Source: Microbacterium sp. NIBRBAC000506063 (GTDB taxonomy: Bacteria > Actinomycetota > Actinomycetes > Actinomycetales > Microbacteriaceae). From it: a stretch of 64,000 nucleotides of DNA. Both the position numbers and the translations under genes were made by a program. How positions within the stretch are numbered: the first letter of the stretch is position 1; every line of letters starts with the position of its first letter. Shown here piece after piece: positions 45,713 to 56,558 of this stretch. The notes below the pieces were generated by a model. The model had not been told where the DNA came from, made no database searches, and was given only the letters and a program-made list of their open reading frames with translations. Location of the stretch: positions 1 through 64,000 of the forward strand of contig NZ_CP072877.1 of NCBI RefSeq assembly GCF_017968845.1, written 5' to 3'.

Positions 45713-47358
45713 TTGCCGCTATGGGCCGCGATGCCAGTCGCCGGCGTGGCCGGGCTCGCGATGGATGCGGCGTTCCCCGCACTCGGGTGGTGGCCGCTGG
45801 CGTTCGTCTCGGTGACGTTGTCCCTGGTCACTCTCATCGGGCGACGGTCCTGGGGGCGCTGCTGGTCGGGACAGTCTTCGGCGCAGCGTTCTGGTTTCCT
45901 CACGTGTCCTGGTCGGCGCAGTTTCTCGGGGAGCATCCGCTGAGCTGGGTCCCGTGGGTGGCCCTGGCTGGCGCGCTGACGATCTACACGGCTGTGCTGA
46001 CGGTGCCGATCGCCCTCGCCTACCGATGGCTGCCGCGCCGGCGCAACGCCTTCGCGATGCGGCTGCTGGCGCTGCCGCTGCTGGTAGCGGGAGCCTGGAC
46101 GATCCGCGAACTCATCATGGGCTCCTGGCCCTACGGCGGATTCCCGTGGGGACGGGTGGCGATGAGCCAATCGGAAAGCCCGATCGCTCCGGTCGCGTCA
46201 TGGGTCGGCGTCTCCGGCCTGGGCTTCCTGATGGTCGCCGTGTGCGCCGCCGCGATCGAAGCAGTCCGTTGGATCGTGCGCGCGCAATCGGCACGCGGTA
46301 ACGCCACCGAGCACCCGAGAACACCTCTCGCCTCGTGGGCGGCGTCGATCCCCGTGCTCGGTCTCGCAGCGGTGATGGTCCTGGTGCCGCAGTTCCCGAC
46401 CAGTCACGCGGGCACCATCCGGGTGGGCGCTGTGCAGGGCAACGGCCCCGCCGCGTACGTCGATGAGCACGAACCGGGCGCGGTCCTGGAATCTCAGCTC
46501 GCCGCTTCCGCCCCTCTCGAAGACGAACAGGTCGACATCGTGCTCTGGCCCGAGGGCGGCGTCGACAGTGATCCCCTCGCCGACGAGGCCACCGCTCACG
46601 CGCTCGACGATGCAGCCGCCCGATACGACGCCCCGATCCTGCTCAACGCCGCCGCGGCAGACGGCCACCTCGTCTACAACACTTCCTTCCTCTGGACCTC
46701 GAACGGGCCGACGGCCGCGCACGCCAAACGCCATCCCGTCCCCTTCGGCGAGTACGTGCCCGACCGGTGGTTCTACGGCGCGCTCGTGCCCAGCCTGGTA
46801 GACCTCCTAGAACGCGAGTACGCCGCCGGCGTCGACACACCCGCCATCGAGGTCGACGGCGTAGAGGTGGGACTGGCGATCTGCTTCGACGTGGCCTTCG
46901 ATGACGTCATTCACGAAGGCGCGCACAGCGGTGCCCAGGTGCTCATGTTCCAGACGAACAACGCCGACTTTCGCGACACCGATGAAAACCTGCAACAGCT
47001 TGCGTTCGCGCGCATGCGCGCCATCGAGACCGGCCGCAGCGTCGTCAACCTCTCCACCACCGGCACCAGCCAGGTACTCGCCCCGAACGGCGCCACGCTG
47101 GCCGCACTAGCCGCGGACGAACCCGGACTCATGATCGCCGACCTTGAGCTCCGGGACGGGCTCACCGCCGCCGTCATGTTGGCGCAGTCGATCAACACGC
47201 TGATCGTCTCAGGCACTCTCGCCGGCTTTCTCGTCCTCGCCTTCCTCCTCCTGCGAGACCGTGCATCCTCGCGACACCATCGGGTGCTGGACTCCAGCCA
47301 ACGAAGCAGCATCGGCCTGCACGAGTGCGCCGACGCGCATCGCCGAGAGCGCTTGTAG
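45713..47358 (+). CDS. lnt: Apolipoprotein N-acyltransferase-like protein, frame broken once
   Basis: About 548 residues. N-terminal membrane helices (PVAGVAGLAMDAAFPALGWW, LGALLVGTVFGAAFWFP) lead to a nitrilase-like domain with the Glu-Lys-Cys triad: IVLWPEGGVD, AKRHPVPFGEYVP, and LAICFDVAFD. A last helix follows. One base is missing near 45848; repair joins TLIGA to TVLGALLVG. The start is unclear: TTG 45713 is used, and no ATG or GTG lies in frame upstream. The 3' end overlaps the methyltransferase gene tail to tail by 150 bases. It could acylate the lipoprotein of this block. Confidence 0.78.
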
Positions 47359-48410
47359 CGGAAGAACGCCGTTGCCGAGCGCAGCGATCTGCTGATTAGC
47401 CGTGAGTTGATGGATCGGATCAGTGATCCAACCACTGGGGAGACCCATCAACCACTCCACGAACTCGGGCGACGGCCGCGGTCCACTAGTCCTGTCTAGC
47501 AGCGCTGGCGCGATTCGTCCTGTCACATGCTCCCATCGGGCGATGGCGCGGGCGTAGCGTCCCCAGCGGCGAAGATGTCCTCGATCAGGAACCACAGCAT
47601 CTCGGGTTCGCTGCTCTTGCTCTGCAAGCCAGCCGGCCCGTTTAGCGCGAGGTCGATGATCTGATGCGAGAGCGCGATCGTCCCCCGCCTCGCCCTCACC
47701 TGTTCCAGTGACTCGCCGCCACGAGTCGAGTCCGTGGCGAGCGGCGTCCTGAACAGTGCCCCGGCTGCGGGCGAGGATGAAGACGCGAAGCCTGGGATGA
47801 GGAGCGCCGACAAGGGACGCTGGTAGGCCGATCCATTGCGTGTCATACCGCAGGTCGGCCAGATCGCCGAGTACGGCGCCGACTGCCCGGAGAGGTCGAG
47901 CTGCGAGGTCTCCCAGACCCCACGGGTCGGGTTCCACTTCGCGAAGGGCTGCATCGCCGGGGGTTGCGTGGTCGGGATTGCTTTGCGCATCGTCGTCTTC
48001 TTCTAGGGGTGCGCGGACGGCGGGTGAGGACAGCAGGCCGCGCACGTTCTCGATGACGACGAGCTGGGGTTGCAGCGCGTCGATCGCGGCGGCCATGTAC
48101 GACCAGAGCCCGGAGCGGGTGCCGGGCGCGAGGCCGGCGCGCTTGCCCACGGTCGAGACGTCCTGGCAGGGGAAGCCTCCACAGAGAACATCGACCGGCT
48201 CGACGGTGCGCCAGTCGATGGTGGTGATGTCGCCCAGGTTGGGGCGTCGGGTCAGTGGTGGGCGAAGATGCGGGAGACGTGTTCGTTGTTCTCGGAGAAC
48301 CAGATCGTCTCGCCATCCAAGGCGTGTTCGACGGCGAGGTCGAGACCGCCGTACCCGGAGAACAGTGATCCGACCCTGAGTGGGCGAGTCCGGTCGTGAG
48401 GGTCGTGCAT
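47209..48410 (-). CDS. dcm: DNA cytosine-5 methyltransferase, frame broken once
   Basis: About 400 residues from ATG 48410. Motif I is RVGSLFSGYGGLDLAVEHAL, motif IV DVLCGGFPCQDVSTVGKRAG (catalytic Cys in PC), VIENVRGLL is motif VI, and VGAPHPRLRVFIL is motif VIII. The last motifs are SPEFVEWLMGLPSGW and LGNGVLPLQA. The frame breaks near 48260, just after SRIFA; one added base reaches PNLGDITTIDW. The written frame has TGA at that place, so a TGG-to-TGA change is another possibility. No cognate restriction enzyme is seen. It may protect the ICE in new hosts. Confidence 0.8.
47523..47990 (-). CDS. Second ORF fully inside dcm, different frame, same strand
   Basis: 155 residues from ATG 47990 (MRKAIPTTQPPAMQPFAKWN). 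It contains RGVWETSQLDLSG, YSAIWPTCGMTRNGSAYQRP, LFRTPLATDSTRGGESLEQV, RARRGTIALSHQIIDLAL and LWFLIEDIFAAGDATP. These look like real protein text and remind me of an uncharacterised protein found with actinobacterial and phage Dcm genes. Yet the dcm frame over the same bases also keeps canonical motifs (GDLADLRYDTQW, VGAPHPRLRVFIL). Both frames may be coding. Function unknown. Confidence 0.5.
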   Translation of the reverse strand: MRKAIPTTQPPAMQPFAKWNPTRGVWETSQLDLSGQSAPYSAIWPTCGMTRNGSAYQRPLSALLIPGFASSSSPAAGALFRTPLATDSTRGGESLEQVRARRGTIALSHQIIDLALNGPAGLQSKSSEPEMLWFLIEDIFAAGDATPAPSPDGSM

Positions 48411-48723
48411 GAGGGCTCCGGTTGACGGGTGATCCCGGTCGGACTTCACGCATGAGGTCACCACCGGGCTGGTCAGCGACCAGGTGCGCGACCACTCGAA
48501 CCGCCACCGCTTGCCTCGTCGCCGATGCCGTGACCCGCGCGCGGCGCACCACCCCGCGTACTTCGGAATCCGTGACTCAGGCGGCGCCGCCAGCTCTCGT
48601 TCGCCGGCCCACCGAGCCATCACACGTCTTTCAGACGAGGCCGTTTCGGGCTTTGTCGCATCTGATGCGACCGGTCTCGCGGGCTCACCTGCTCTCCGAG
48701 CGCGGCCGGAAGGAGCAGCCGAG
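48411..48723. other. Candidate oriT region with two inverted repeats
   Basis: This 313-base non-coding gap lies between the divergent dcm and relaxase genes. It holds CGTCT-TTC-AGACG at 48625-48637 and the perfect GTCGCATC-T-GATGCGAC at 48655-48671. These end about 50 bases before the relaxase start. MobF relaxases usually bind a hairpin beside the nick site next to their own gene, so this is the best place in the window for oriT. No nic consensus could be assigned. Confidence 0.5.
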
Positions 48724-51700
48724 GTGACGGTTTCGATGCGCGTGATGAGCGCGGGCGATGGATACAAGTACCTGTTGAAGTCCATCGCCGCGGGCGACGG
48801 CGACCGGAGCCTGAGCACGCCGCTGACCCGCTACTACGCGGAGGCGGGCACGCCGCCGGGCTTCTGGATGGGCTCGGGCTGGGTCGTCTCGGGCACGGCG
48901 ACCTGGTCGAGGGAGGGCAGGTCTCTGAAGCTCAGCTCGCGCTGTTGGTCGGGATGGGCCATGACCCGATCACGGGCGAGCCGCTGGGCCGCGCCTACCA
49001 GCAGTTCGCGTCGATCACCGAGCGGATCAAGCAGCGCGTCGACGCCCTCGACCCCGAGTTGGGGCCGGCGACTCGAGCGCAGGAAGTGGCCGCGATCGAG
49101 GCGGAGGAAGCCGAGCGCGGCACCCGCCGCGCAGTAGCCGGTTACGACTTCACATTCAGCGTGCCCAAGTCAGTCTCCACGATCTGGGCGGTCGCGGACG
49201 CCGGCACCCAAGCCCTGATCGCGGACGCCCATCATGCGGCGGTTGCAGAGCTGGTTGCGTTCCTCGAACGCGAGGTTGCCGCAACCCGCGTCGGTGCAAC
49301 CGGGCCGGACGGCGCGGTTGCGCACGTCGACGTCGCCGGTGTCGTGGCCGCGGCATTCGATCACTACGACAGCCGTGCGGGCGACCCGCAGTTGCACACC
49401 CACGTCGTCGTCAGCAACAAGGTCCTGACCGTGCAGGACGGCCGCTGGCGGACCCTCGCCGGCCGGCCGATGCACTCCGTGGTCGTCGCAGTCTCCGAGC
49501 TCTACAACGCCGCGCTGGCCGACCAGCTCACCCGCGTCCTCGGCGTCGAATGGGAAGCACGCGAACGGGCAGGGACCGGAACCCGGCATGGGAAATCGAG
49601 GGCGTGCCCGACGAGCTGGTGACCGAGTTCTCCACCCGGTCCCGACACATCGAGGCCGAGAAAGACCGCCTCATCGCCGGGTACGTCGCCAAGCACGGCA
49701 GGCAGCCCTCCGCGCGAACGGTGCTGAAACTTCGGGCGCAGGCGACGCTCGCCACGAGGCCGGAGAAGCAGGTCCGGTCGCTGGCCGACCTCACCGCCGA
49801 GTGGCGGCAGCGCGCCGGCCGGGTGCTGCGCCGGGACGCGAACGGCTGGGCGCGCACGTTCACCGCATCCACCGCAGACGCACCGCGGCGGGTGCTGCGC
49901 GCCGACGACGTGCCGCTGGATGTGGTGCGCGAGGTCGGGCAGACCGTGATGGAGACGGTGGGCGAGAAGCGTTCGACCTGGACCCGCTGGAACCTGCATG
50001 CCGAAGCATCCCGGCAGTTGATGGGGTGGCGGTTCGCCAGCATCCAGGACCGGGAGGCGATCACCGGGCTCGTGGTCGATGCCGCCGAGCACGCTTCGCT
50101 GCGGCTGACGCCGCCGGAGCTGGCGTCCAGCCCGTTGCAGTTCCGCCGCGTGGACGGCACCTCTCGGTTCCGGCCGCACGCCTCGACCCTGTTCTCATCC
50201 GAAGTCCTGCTGGCCGCCGAAGACCGACTCCTGGCGCGTGCCGCCACAACGGCCGGGCCGGTGGTGCCGTTGGAGACGGTTGAGAGGATCGCCCGCAAGC
50301 CCGACGCACGCGGCCGGGTGCTCGGCGAGGATCAGGCCGCGGCCCTTGCCGCGATCGCGGTCTCCGGTCGGGTCGTGGACGTGCTGGTCGGCCCGGCTGG
50401 GGCCGGGAAGACGACGGCGATGAACGGGCTCCGCAGGGCGTGGGAGAAGGAGCACGGCACAGGGTCGGTGATCGGGCTCGCCCCCTCGGCGGTCGCCGCG
50501 CAGGTCCTCGCCGATGACCTCGGCATCGCCACGGAGAACACGGCGAAGTGGTGGCAGAACCACCTCATGTACGGGACTACGTTCACGGCCGGGCAGCTCG
50601 TCATCATCGACGAGGCGAGCCTGGCCGGCACGATGTCGTTGGATCGGCTCACCCACGAAGCCGAGAAGGCCGGCGCGAAAGTCCTCCTGGTCGGCGACTG
50701 GGGCCAGCTCCAATCACCCGGCGCCGGCGGCAGTTTCGCCATGCTCGTGCACGCCCGCGATGACGCCCCCGAGCTGACCGATCTGCACCGCTTCACCAAC
50801 GAATGGGAGAAGACCACCTCGCTCCAGCTACGCCACGGCCGTGCCGAGGCGATCGACGCCCTGATCGAGCACGGCCGGATCACCGGCGGCGACGAGGAAG
50901 CGATGATCGACGCCGCCTACACAGAATGGCGGGCCGATCTTGCTGCCGGGCGGGCGTCGATCCTGGTGACCGAGACCCACGCGACCGTCACCGAGCTGAA
51001 CGCCAGAGCGCGGGCGGATCGGATCATCGACGGCACCGTAAACCCGACCCGCGAACTGCCGCTGCGCGACGGCACCGCGGTCTCCGAGGGCGATCTGGTC
51101 ATCACCCGCGAGAACGACCGGCGGCTCCGCAACGGCCGAACCTGGGTCCGCAACGGCTCCCGCTGGACCGTCACCGGAGTTCGCGAGGACGGGTCGGTCA
51201 GCATCCGCCCGGCCGGGCGCAGGTTCGGCGGCGGGATCGTCCTGCCGGCCGACTATGTGGCCGAGCACCTGGACCTCGGCTACGCGATCACCGCGCACCG
51301 CGCCCAGGGCGTCACCACCGACACCGCGCACGCGGTCGTCACCGCCACCACGACGCGGGAGAACTTCTACGTCTCCATGACCCGCGGCGCCCACAGCAAC
51401 CACGCCTATGTCACCGTCGACCGAGAGGACGCAGAACACGCGGTGCCGCATCCCGGAGACAACCCGAACGTCACCGCTCGCTCGATCCTCTACGGCGTGT
51501 TGCAGCACATCGGCGCCGAGCTGTCTGCGCACGAGACGGTCGCTGCCGAGCAGGACCGCTGGGGCTCGATCGCGCAGCTCGCGGCCGAGTACGACACGAT
51601 CGCGCAAGCCGCCCAGCACGACCGCTGGGCGACCTTGCTCGCCGCGTCCGGGATCACCGCCGAGCAGATCGAAGACGTGCTCGGCTCCGACGCCTACGGC

Positions 51701-52288
51701 GCGCTGTCGGCCGAGCTGCGTCACGCCGAGGCCAACCACCACGACCTCGACGCGCTGCTCCCGCGGCTGGTCGCCGCGCGGAGTCTGGACGATGCCGATG
51801 ACATCGCCTCCGTCCTGCACGCCCGCGTGGCACGCGCCACCGCCCGGCCCGCCGGATCAGGCCGCACCCGCAAGGCCCCGAGGCTGATCGTCGGACTGAT
51901 CCCGCACGCCGGCGGGCAGATGGCAGACGACATGCGGCGAGCCCTGGACGAGCGCCGCGAGCTGATCGAAGGCCGCGCCGACGCCGTGCTCCGCGGCTAC
52001 CTCACCGATGAGGAGCCGTGGACGGCCGACCTCGGCGCGGCTCCGAGGGGCGACAAGCAGAAGGCGGCGTGGTGGCGTGCCGCTCGCACCGTCGCCGCCT
52101 ACCGCGACCGCTACGGCATCACCGACGACCGGACCCCGCTCGGCCCGACGCCGGAGAGCACCAGCCAGAAGATCGACGCCATCCGCGCCCGCGCCGCCCT
52201 CAACCGCGCCCAGGCGATCGCTCACGAAGGCACGACGGCTGATGCGGTGCGGCCAGCGACCACATCACGCCCCGCACCGAGCTTGTGA
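48724..52288 (+). CDS. TrwC/MobF conjugative relaxase-helicase, frame broken twice
   Basis: About 1,188 residues from GTG 48724. The relaxase domain has the N-terminal Tyr region MSAGDGYKYLLKSIA, TRYYAEAGTPPGFWMG, YDFTFSVPKSVSTIWAVAD, and the metal-binding HxH in DPQLHTHVVVSNKV. The helicase domain has Walker A VLVGPAGAGKTTAMNGL, VIIDEASLAGTMSLD and YAITAHRAQGVTTDTAH. Bases are missing near 48890 (repair gives GSGLGRLGHGDLVEGG) and 49583 (repair gives RNPAWEIEGVPDEL). It nicks oriT, stays bound to the strand and unwinds it. Candidate oriT hairpins lie just upstream. Confidence 0.88.
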
Positions 52289-52381
52289 ACCCGTCCAGCG
52301 AGGGCGGCCGTCAGAGAGAGCGCCCCGGCGTGCCCGGCGACGGGTGCCGGTGCCCGAACTCGCGTCCGACCTCGGGCCGCG

Positions 52382-53313
52382 TCACAGTCCGGTCCGGGTT
52401 CTGTCGGCGTCGAGTAGGTCGATCACGTCGCTGGGCTGGGTGACGAGCGAGGCGAAGCCTTGCTTGATGAGTTCGTTCGGCCCCGCGCTCGCGACGCTGG
52501 TCACCGGGCCGGGCACCGCACCGACGCCCCGGCTGAGTTCGCGTGCGGCGATGACAGTGGTCATCGACCCGGACCGAGGACCGGCCTCGGGGATCACGGT
52601 CGCACCCGAGAGCGCCGCCAGCAGGCGGTTGCGGGCCAGGAACCTGTGTCTGGTCGGTGCGGCTCCCGGCGGCAGCTCGCTCACCAGCAAGCCGACATCC
52701 CCAATGCGATTCAGCAGCTCGCTGTGCCCGGCCGGGTAGGGGCGGTCCAACCCGCCGGCCAGAACGGCGATCGTCTGACCGCTCGCGGCAAGCACGCTCT
52801 TGTGCGCGGCCCCTTCGATCCCATAGGCGCCACCGGAGACGACGACCCGTTCCTCATCGGCAAGACCCGCCGCCAGCTCGCCCGCGACCTGCTCTCCATA
52901 GGCGGTCGCAGCGCGAGCGCCCGTGATCGTGGCCCGATCGCTCAGCGCCGTCATCAAGAACGAGACCGCACCGCGAGTCCACAGCAGGTACGGCGCACGA
53001 TCGCTCAGGTCGTTCAGGCCGGCGGGCCATTCCTTGTCGGCGGGGATGAGCGTGCCGAATCCATGCCGCTCCGCCTGAGCCATCTGATCCAGCAGGCCGG
53101 GCGTGACCCGCGCCGTCAGTCGTTCGCGCCACATCAGTGTGTCGGCGCGTGCCAGGCCGGGCACTTCGTCGTCGGACTCGATCAGCCGCAGCGTCTCGAC
53201 CCCGCCGTGACGGGCCAGGACGTACCCGTGATCGGGTCGTTCGGCTCGGCGATCATCGACAACGCGACCCGCGCCATCCGCTCACCCTGCACCTGCTCCG
53301 CCAACGTGGCCAT
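52382..53313 (-). CDS. DprA/Smf-family DNA-processing protein, frame broken once
   Basis: About 310 residues from ATG 53313. An N-terminal helical region (MATLAEQVQGERMARVALSM) precedes the Rossmann-fold DprA domain. That domain has ITGARAATAYGEQVAGELA, VSGGAYGIEGAAHKSVLA, AVLAGGLDRPYPAGHSEL, FLARNRLLAALSGATVIPEA, and GSMTTVIAARELSRGVGAVPG. One base is missing near 53233 (repair gives DPITGYVLARHGGVETL). DprA loads RecA on ssDNA, which fits a role with the incoming strand after conjugation. Convergent with the relaxase gene, 93 bases apart. Confidence 0.85.
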
Positions 53314-53523
53314 GATCGGTGTCCTCTCGCTCCAAGGTCACCGACGAGGTACACGCCCGCCTGCCGATGGGGTTCCCTCTGCCATAGGACAGTCGTAAAC
53401 TCGGTAGCGAGGCAGGTTCAGCAAACTATGCGGGTCCTTCGGGACGGCCCTTCGCGGGCACTCGGTTCATAGCCGCCTCCACGACGGAACACCGTCGCGC
53501 TATGACGAGGAAAGAGGCCTGCA

Positions 53524-53852
53524 ATGCTCCGGACGTCCGTGGCGCTCAGCGCACGAGGCTATGGCGTACTCCGCTACGCACCCACGAACCTGCTGCTCAA
53601 CGCGATCCGCACACGGCGCGGCCTGAAGTGGGGCGTCCCCGCGATGCTGCTCGCCGGGGTCTACTTCTACGCCGCGGCGATCTGCACCACGATCATCAAC
53701 GACGGGGGTCCCGGTTGGCTCTACCTGCTGGTCCTGGTGTTCGTCTGGAACGCCTTCAAGTTCCTTTGGATCGGCCCCGTCAGTCTGATCCAGCTCATAA
53801 GTGTCCGTGCGGGGAGCGTCGCGAACGGCAACCGGTGCCGTCCTCGCGGTGA
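53524..53852 (+). CDS. Small ICE membrane protein, frame broken near the end
   Basis: About 110 residues. It reads [20 protein letters not shown], then two membrane helices ([40 protein letters not shown]) and [11 protein letters not shown]. The written frame continues as unlikely text to 53964. One extra G in the GGGG run near 53811 gives a short basic end and a stop at 53852. Similar proteins are common in actinobacterial ICEs, sometimes mislabelled sulfate permease. Function unknown. Confidence 0.6.
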
Positions 53853-53989
53853 CGCGCAGGCGAGCCCACCGCGCCATAGGGCACTGACCACGACACAGTC
53901 GCATTCGGTTGGCGCGTCCCTTCACGGTGTACCGCATCGATTCGGCGTGTCGATGGCTCTGTGATGTCGTTACGAGTAGTATCCGTTAC

Positions 53990-54184
53990 ATGCAGGACTT
54001 CACGAGCCTGAGCGACGCGGGCCTCACTGACGTTGATCGAGCGCTGCGTCATGAGCGGCTACGTCGCCGTAAGGCGTGGCGTAACTGCGAGCGTTGCGAT
54101 CAGGCGTTCCTCGGGCGAGGTGATGCGCGCTTCTGCTCGGCTCGCTGTCGAGTCGCCGCGCATCGAGCGGGGAAGGAGTCCTGA
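53990..54184 (+). CDS. Small zinc-ribbon protein next to the adenine methylase
   Basis: 64 residues from ATG 53990. The second half is RNCERCDQAFLGRGDARFCS then ARCRVAAHRAG, a four-Cys zinc ribbon of the CxxC...CxxxC type with a His-rich end, probably DNA- or protein-binding. Its stop overlaps the methylase start region (54184), so the two are coupled. No named family. Confidence 0.6.
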   Translation: MQDFTSLSDAGLTDVDRALRHERLRRRKAWRNCERCDQAFLGRGDARFCSARCRVAAHRAGKES

Positions 54185-55091
54185 TGAGTGACACGCTGCG
54201 GGTTGTCGCGTCACGTCGGTACGGAACGCTCTCGCCGCTCCGCTATCCGGGAGGAAAGGCGGCGCTCGCTGGCTTCTTTGGCGACATCATCGATGCTCTC
54301 AGGGTCGAGCGCGCACGTTATATCGAGCCATATGCCGGTGGCGTGGGAGCTGGGATTGCGTTGCTCCGTGAGGGCATTGTCGAAGAACTGGTTATCAACG
54401 ACATTGACCCTGCGGTGTACGCCTTCTGGAAATCTGCGGTCGGAGACAATGCCAGCTTCGTTGAAATGGTTGCGTCCGTCCCACTTACGATCGCTGAATG
54501 GCAGAAGCAGCGAGAGATATACAGATCGCGCGATGAGCGAGATTCACTCCGCCTCGGGTTCGCCTTCTTCTTTCTGAACAGGACCAATCGTTCAGGGATT
54601 CTGAATGCCGGAGTTATCGGCGGTCAGCGGCAGGAAGGGAGATACAAGATTGACGCCCGCTTCAATCGCGAAACGCTCATCGAACGATTGACTGCGATCG
54701 GAGGCTTGGCCGATCAGATCACGGTCTCAGACCTTGACGGCAGGACAGTGATCCAGCGTTACGCTCAGGACGATCGAGCATTTATGTACATCGATCCGCC
54801 CTATGTTCAGGCGGGTCTCAGCTCTACCTCAACGCGTTCGACGGGCGCGATCACACAGCCCTCGCGGCGATCGTCAATACGGTGGAGAAGGCGCACTGGC
54901 TCATGACGTATGACACGGCTCCACTGATTGAGAAGCTGTATCGCGAGCACTTCCAATGCCGCTTGGAACTGACCTACTCCGCGCGGTATCCGGGGCAGGC
55001 CGAAGAACTGCTCGTTGCATCGCCCGCGGTCGCCGGTGTGGTCAAGGCGTTGCAGGGGCAGACTGTAATGGCGGACGCAACAAGCGCCTGA
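54184..55091 (+). CDS. dam: D12-class DNA adenine methyltransferase, frame broken once
   Basis: About 302 residues from ATG 54184. It has the SAM motif LSPLRYPGGKAALAGFFG, YIEPYAGGVGAGIALL, ELVINDIDPAVYAFW, FFFLNRTNRSGIL and the catalytic DPPY in AFMYIDPPYVQAG. These are the order and spacing of D12 (Dam/DpnM) methylases. One base is missing near 54822 (repair gives QLYLNAFDGRDHTAL). It ends 49 bases inside the convergent ParB-like gene. It has no obvious restriction partner, but it lies in a cluster with a zinc-ribbon gene and a ParB-like gene. Confidence 0.82.
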
Positions 55092-56558
55092 GCAGCGGAT
55101 TGACCACCTTCCACGCCTGCCGAACGTCCTCTGCGGTCACTGACGCATCTGCGCTGTGCGCGATGAGATTGAACCACTGGATAGAGCCATGTTTGTGGGC
55201 GTTTCCCGACTGTATGGCGCCGATGGTCGATTTGAGAGTCTTCTCCGAGCCATAGGTTTGCGCGACCACTTTGAAAACCGCACTCAACTCGCCTGTCGCG
55301 GGCGTTGCAGAGCCCTCGAAATGGACCTTGATGGTGGCTTCGAGAACAGAGCGCAATAGGATCGCGGACGCGATAGGCAAGTTTCCCAGGTTGATCCGTC
55401 GTAGCTCGAAGTAGCGCAGTTTGAGGTTCAGTGGTGCGTTCTCGTAGTCGAGGCCAGACAGATCGAGCGTGTCCTTTGTGTCTGGATGGTTCGGTCCACG
55501 GCTTCCTGCTCCGCTCGGAGGCTCAGGCTGGGGTGGCGTTGCCCCGCCGGTCGCGCTACCGGGACCGCTTGGAGGCATTCCGTGGCTGACACCTTGCGAC
55601 GGTCCAGGCGGAGTCGGTGGTGCGGGCGCGGCGGGTGATGGTGTCGGCGTTGCTGTAGTGGGTACACCGTTGAGACGGTCCACGAACGGCTGGTAGGCGT
55701 CATCACGCTTCTTGAGCTCCGGAGAGCGGGTGTTGAGCCTTCCAGCGCGAAACTCCCCGACTAGATACTCCAATGCACCGAGCTTCTTCTTTGGAAGTTT
55801 CGACGCGATCTTTTCGGGAGTTGAGGACCGAGGAAGCAACATGCCGTCTCTATCGAACTCCACCCCGATCGCAGCCGCGATGTCCTTACTTCGGTACGCG
55901 TACTCAAAGGCCGACATCGCCAAGTCGTCGCTGGCGGCGTACTGCCGGAGGGTGTGATCGGAGAATGGCGCAGCGGCAAGGAAGCGTCGCATCACAGCCA
56001 TCTTCATGAACCTTGCGACCTCGACATCGGGGTACTGCGCCTTGACGTCCTCCACAGTCGTCTGGTCGTCCACGAGTGAGTAGTAGAAGGTTGCTTGTTG
56101 GTCGCGGCTCCACCGCTTCTTGGAGATGCCAGTGTGCAGTCGGGCAACGTGCGGGCGGCGGTCGCGCGATCAGGCGCCACGATCACGCGGATTCGCTCGG
56201 GGAGGTTTTCTGCCTCGACTGCGTACCGCTTGAGCAGTGAGCGAACCTCGGCTTCGTGACCAGGCACGATCGTCGGGTCGTAGAGAGCCTTGAGTGCGCT
56301 GACGCGCCGGTTGCCTTCCAGGACGATGTACGAAGGCGGCTCGTCCCGTGACTCCGCCGCGATCACGATCGGCACCTCGTTGTCGAAGTAGCCGTCGCGA
56401 AGGATCAGCCGCGCCGCGCCGAGGACGTCCTCGGAAGCGAACAGATACTTCAAGGCTCCGGCTTCATCGTCGCGACGAGTCGGGATGCGGTAGTTCTCCA
56501 GGTCGAGCAGGAGCCGGCTCAGCTCGACCTCCACGATGGGTAGCTGCTCGTAAGCCAT
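55042..56558 (-). CDS. ParB-like domain fused to a helical C-terminal domain, frame broken once
   Basis: About 505 residues from ATG 56558. The N-terminal ParB/Srx-type domain has VELSRLLLDLENYRIPTRRD, ILRDGYFDNEVPIVIAAESR and YIVLEGNRRVSALKALYDP. A helical middle (DDQTTVEDVKAQYPDVEVAR) and a Pro/Thr-rich linker follow. The C-terminal 110 residues are helical (LPIASAILLRSVLEATIKVH, HKHGSIQWFNLIAHSADASV) and look HEPN-like. One base is missing near 56145 (repair gives HVARLHTGISKKRW). ParB-fold proteins with such tails are found in defence islands; the role here is inferred. Confidence 0.65.

Noticed and set aside
44209..47358. A single 1,049-codon frame joining exporter region, thioredoxin region and Lnt
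   Set aside because: Only the last part (after about 45,848) is family-like. The first part is an out-of-frame reading of the exporter and thioredoxin genes.
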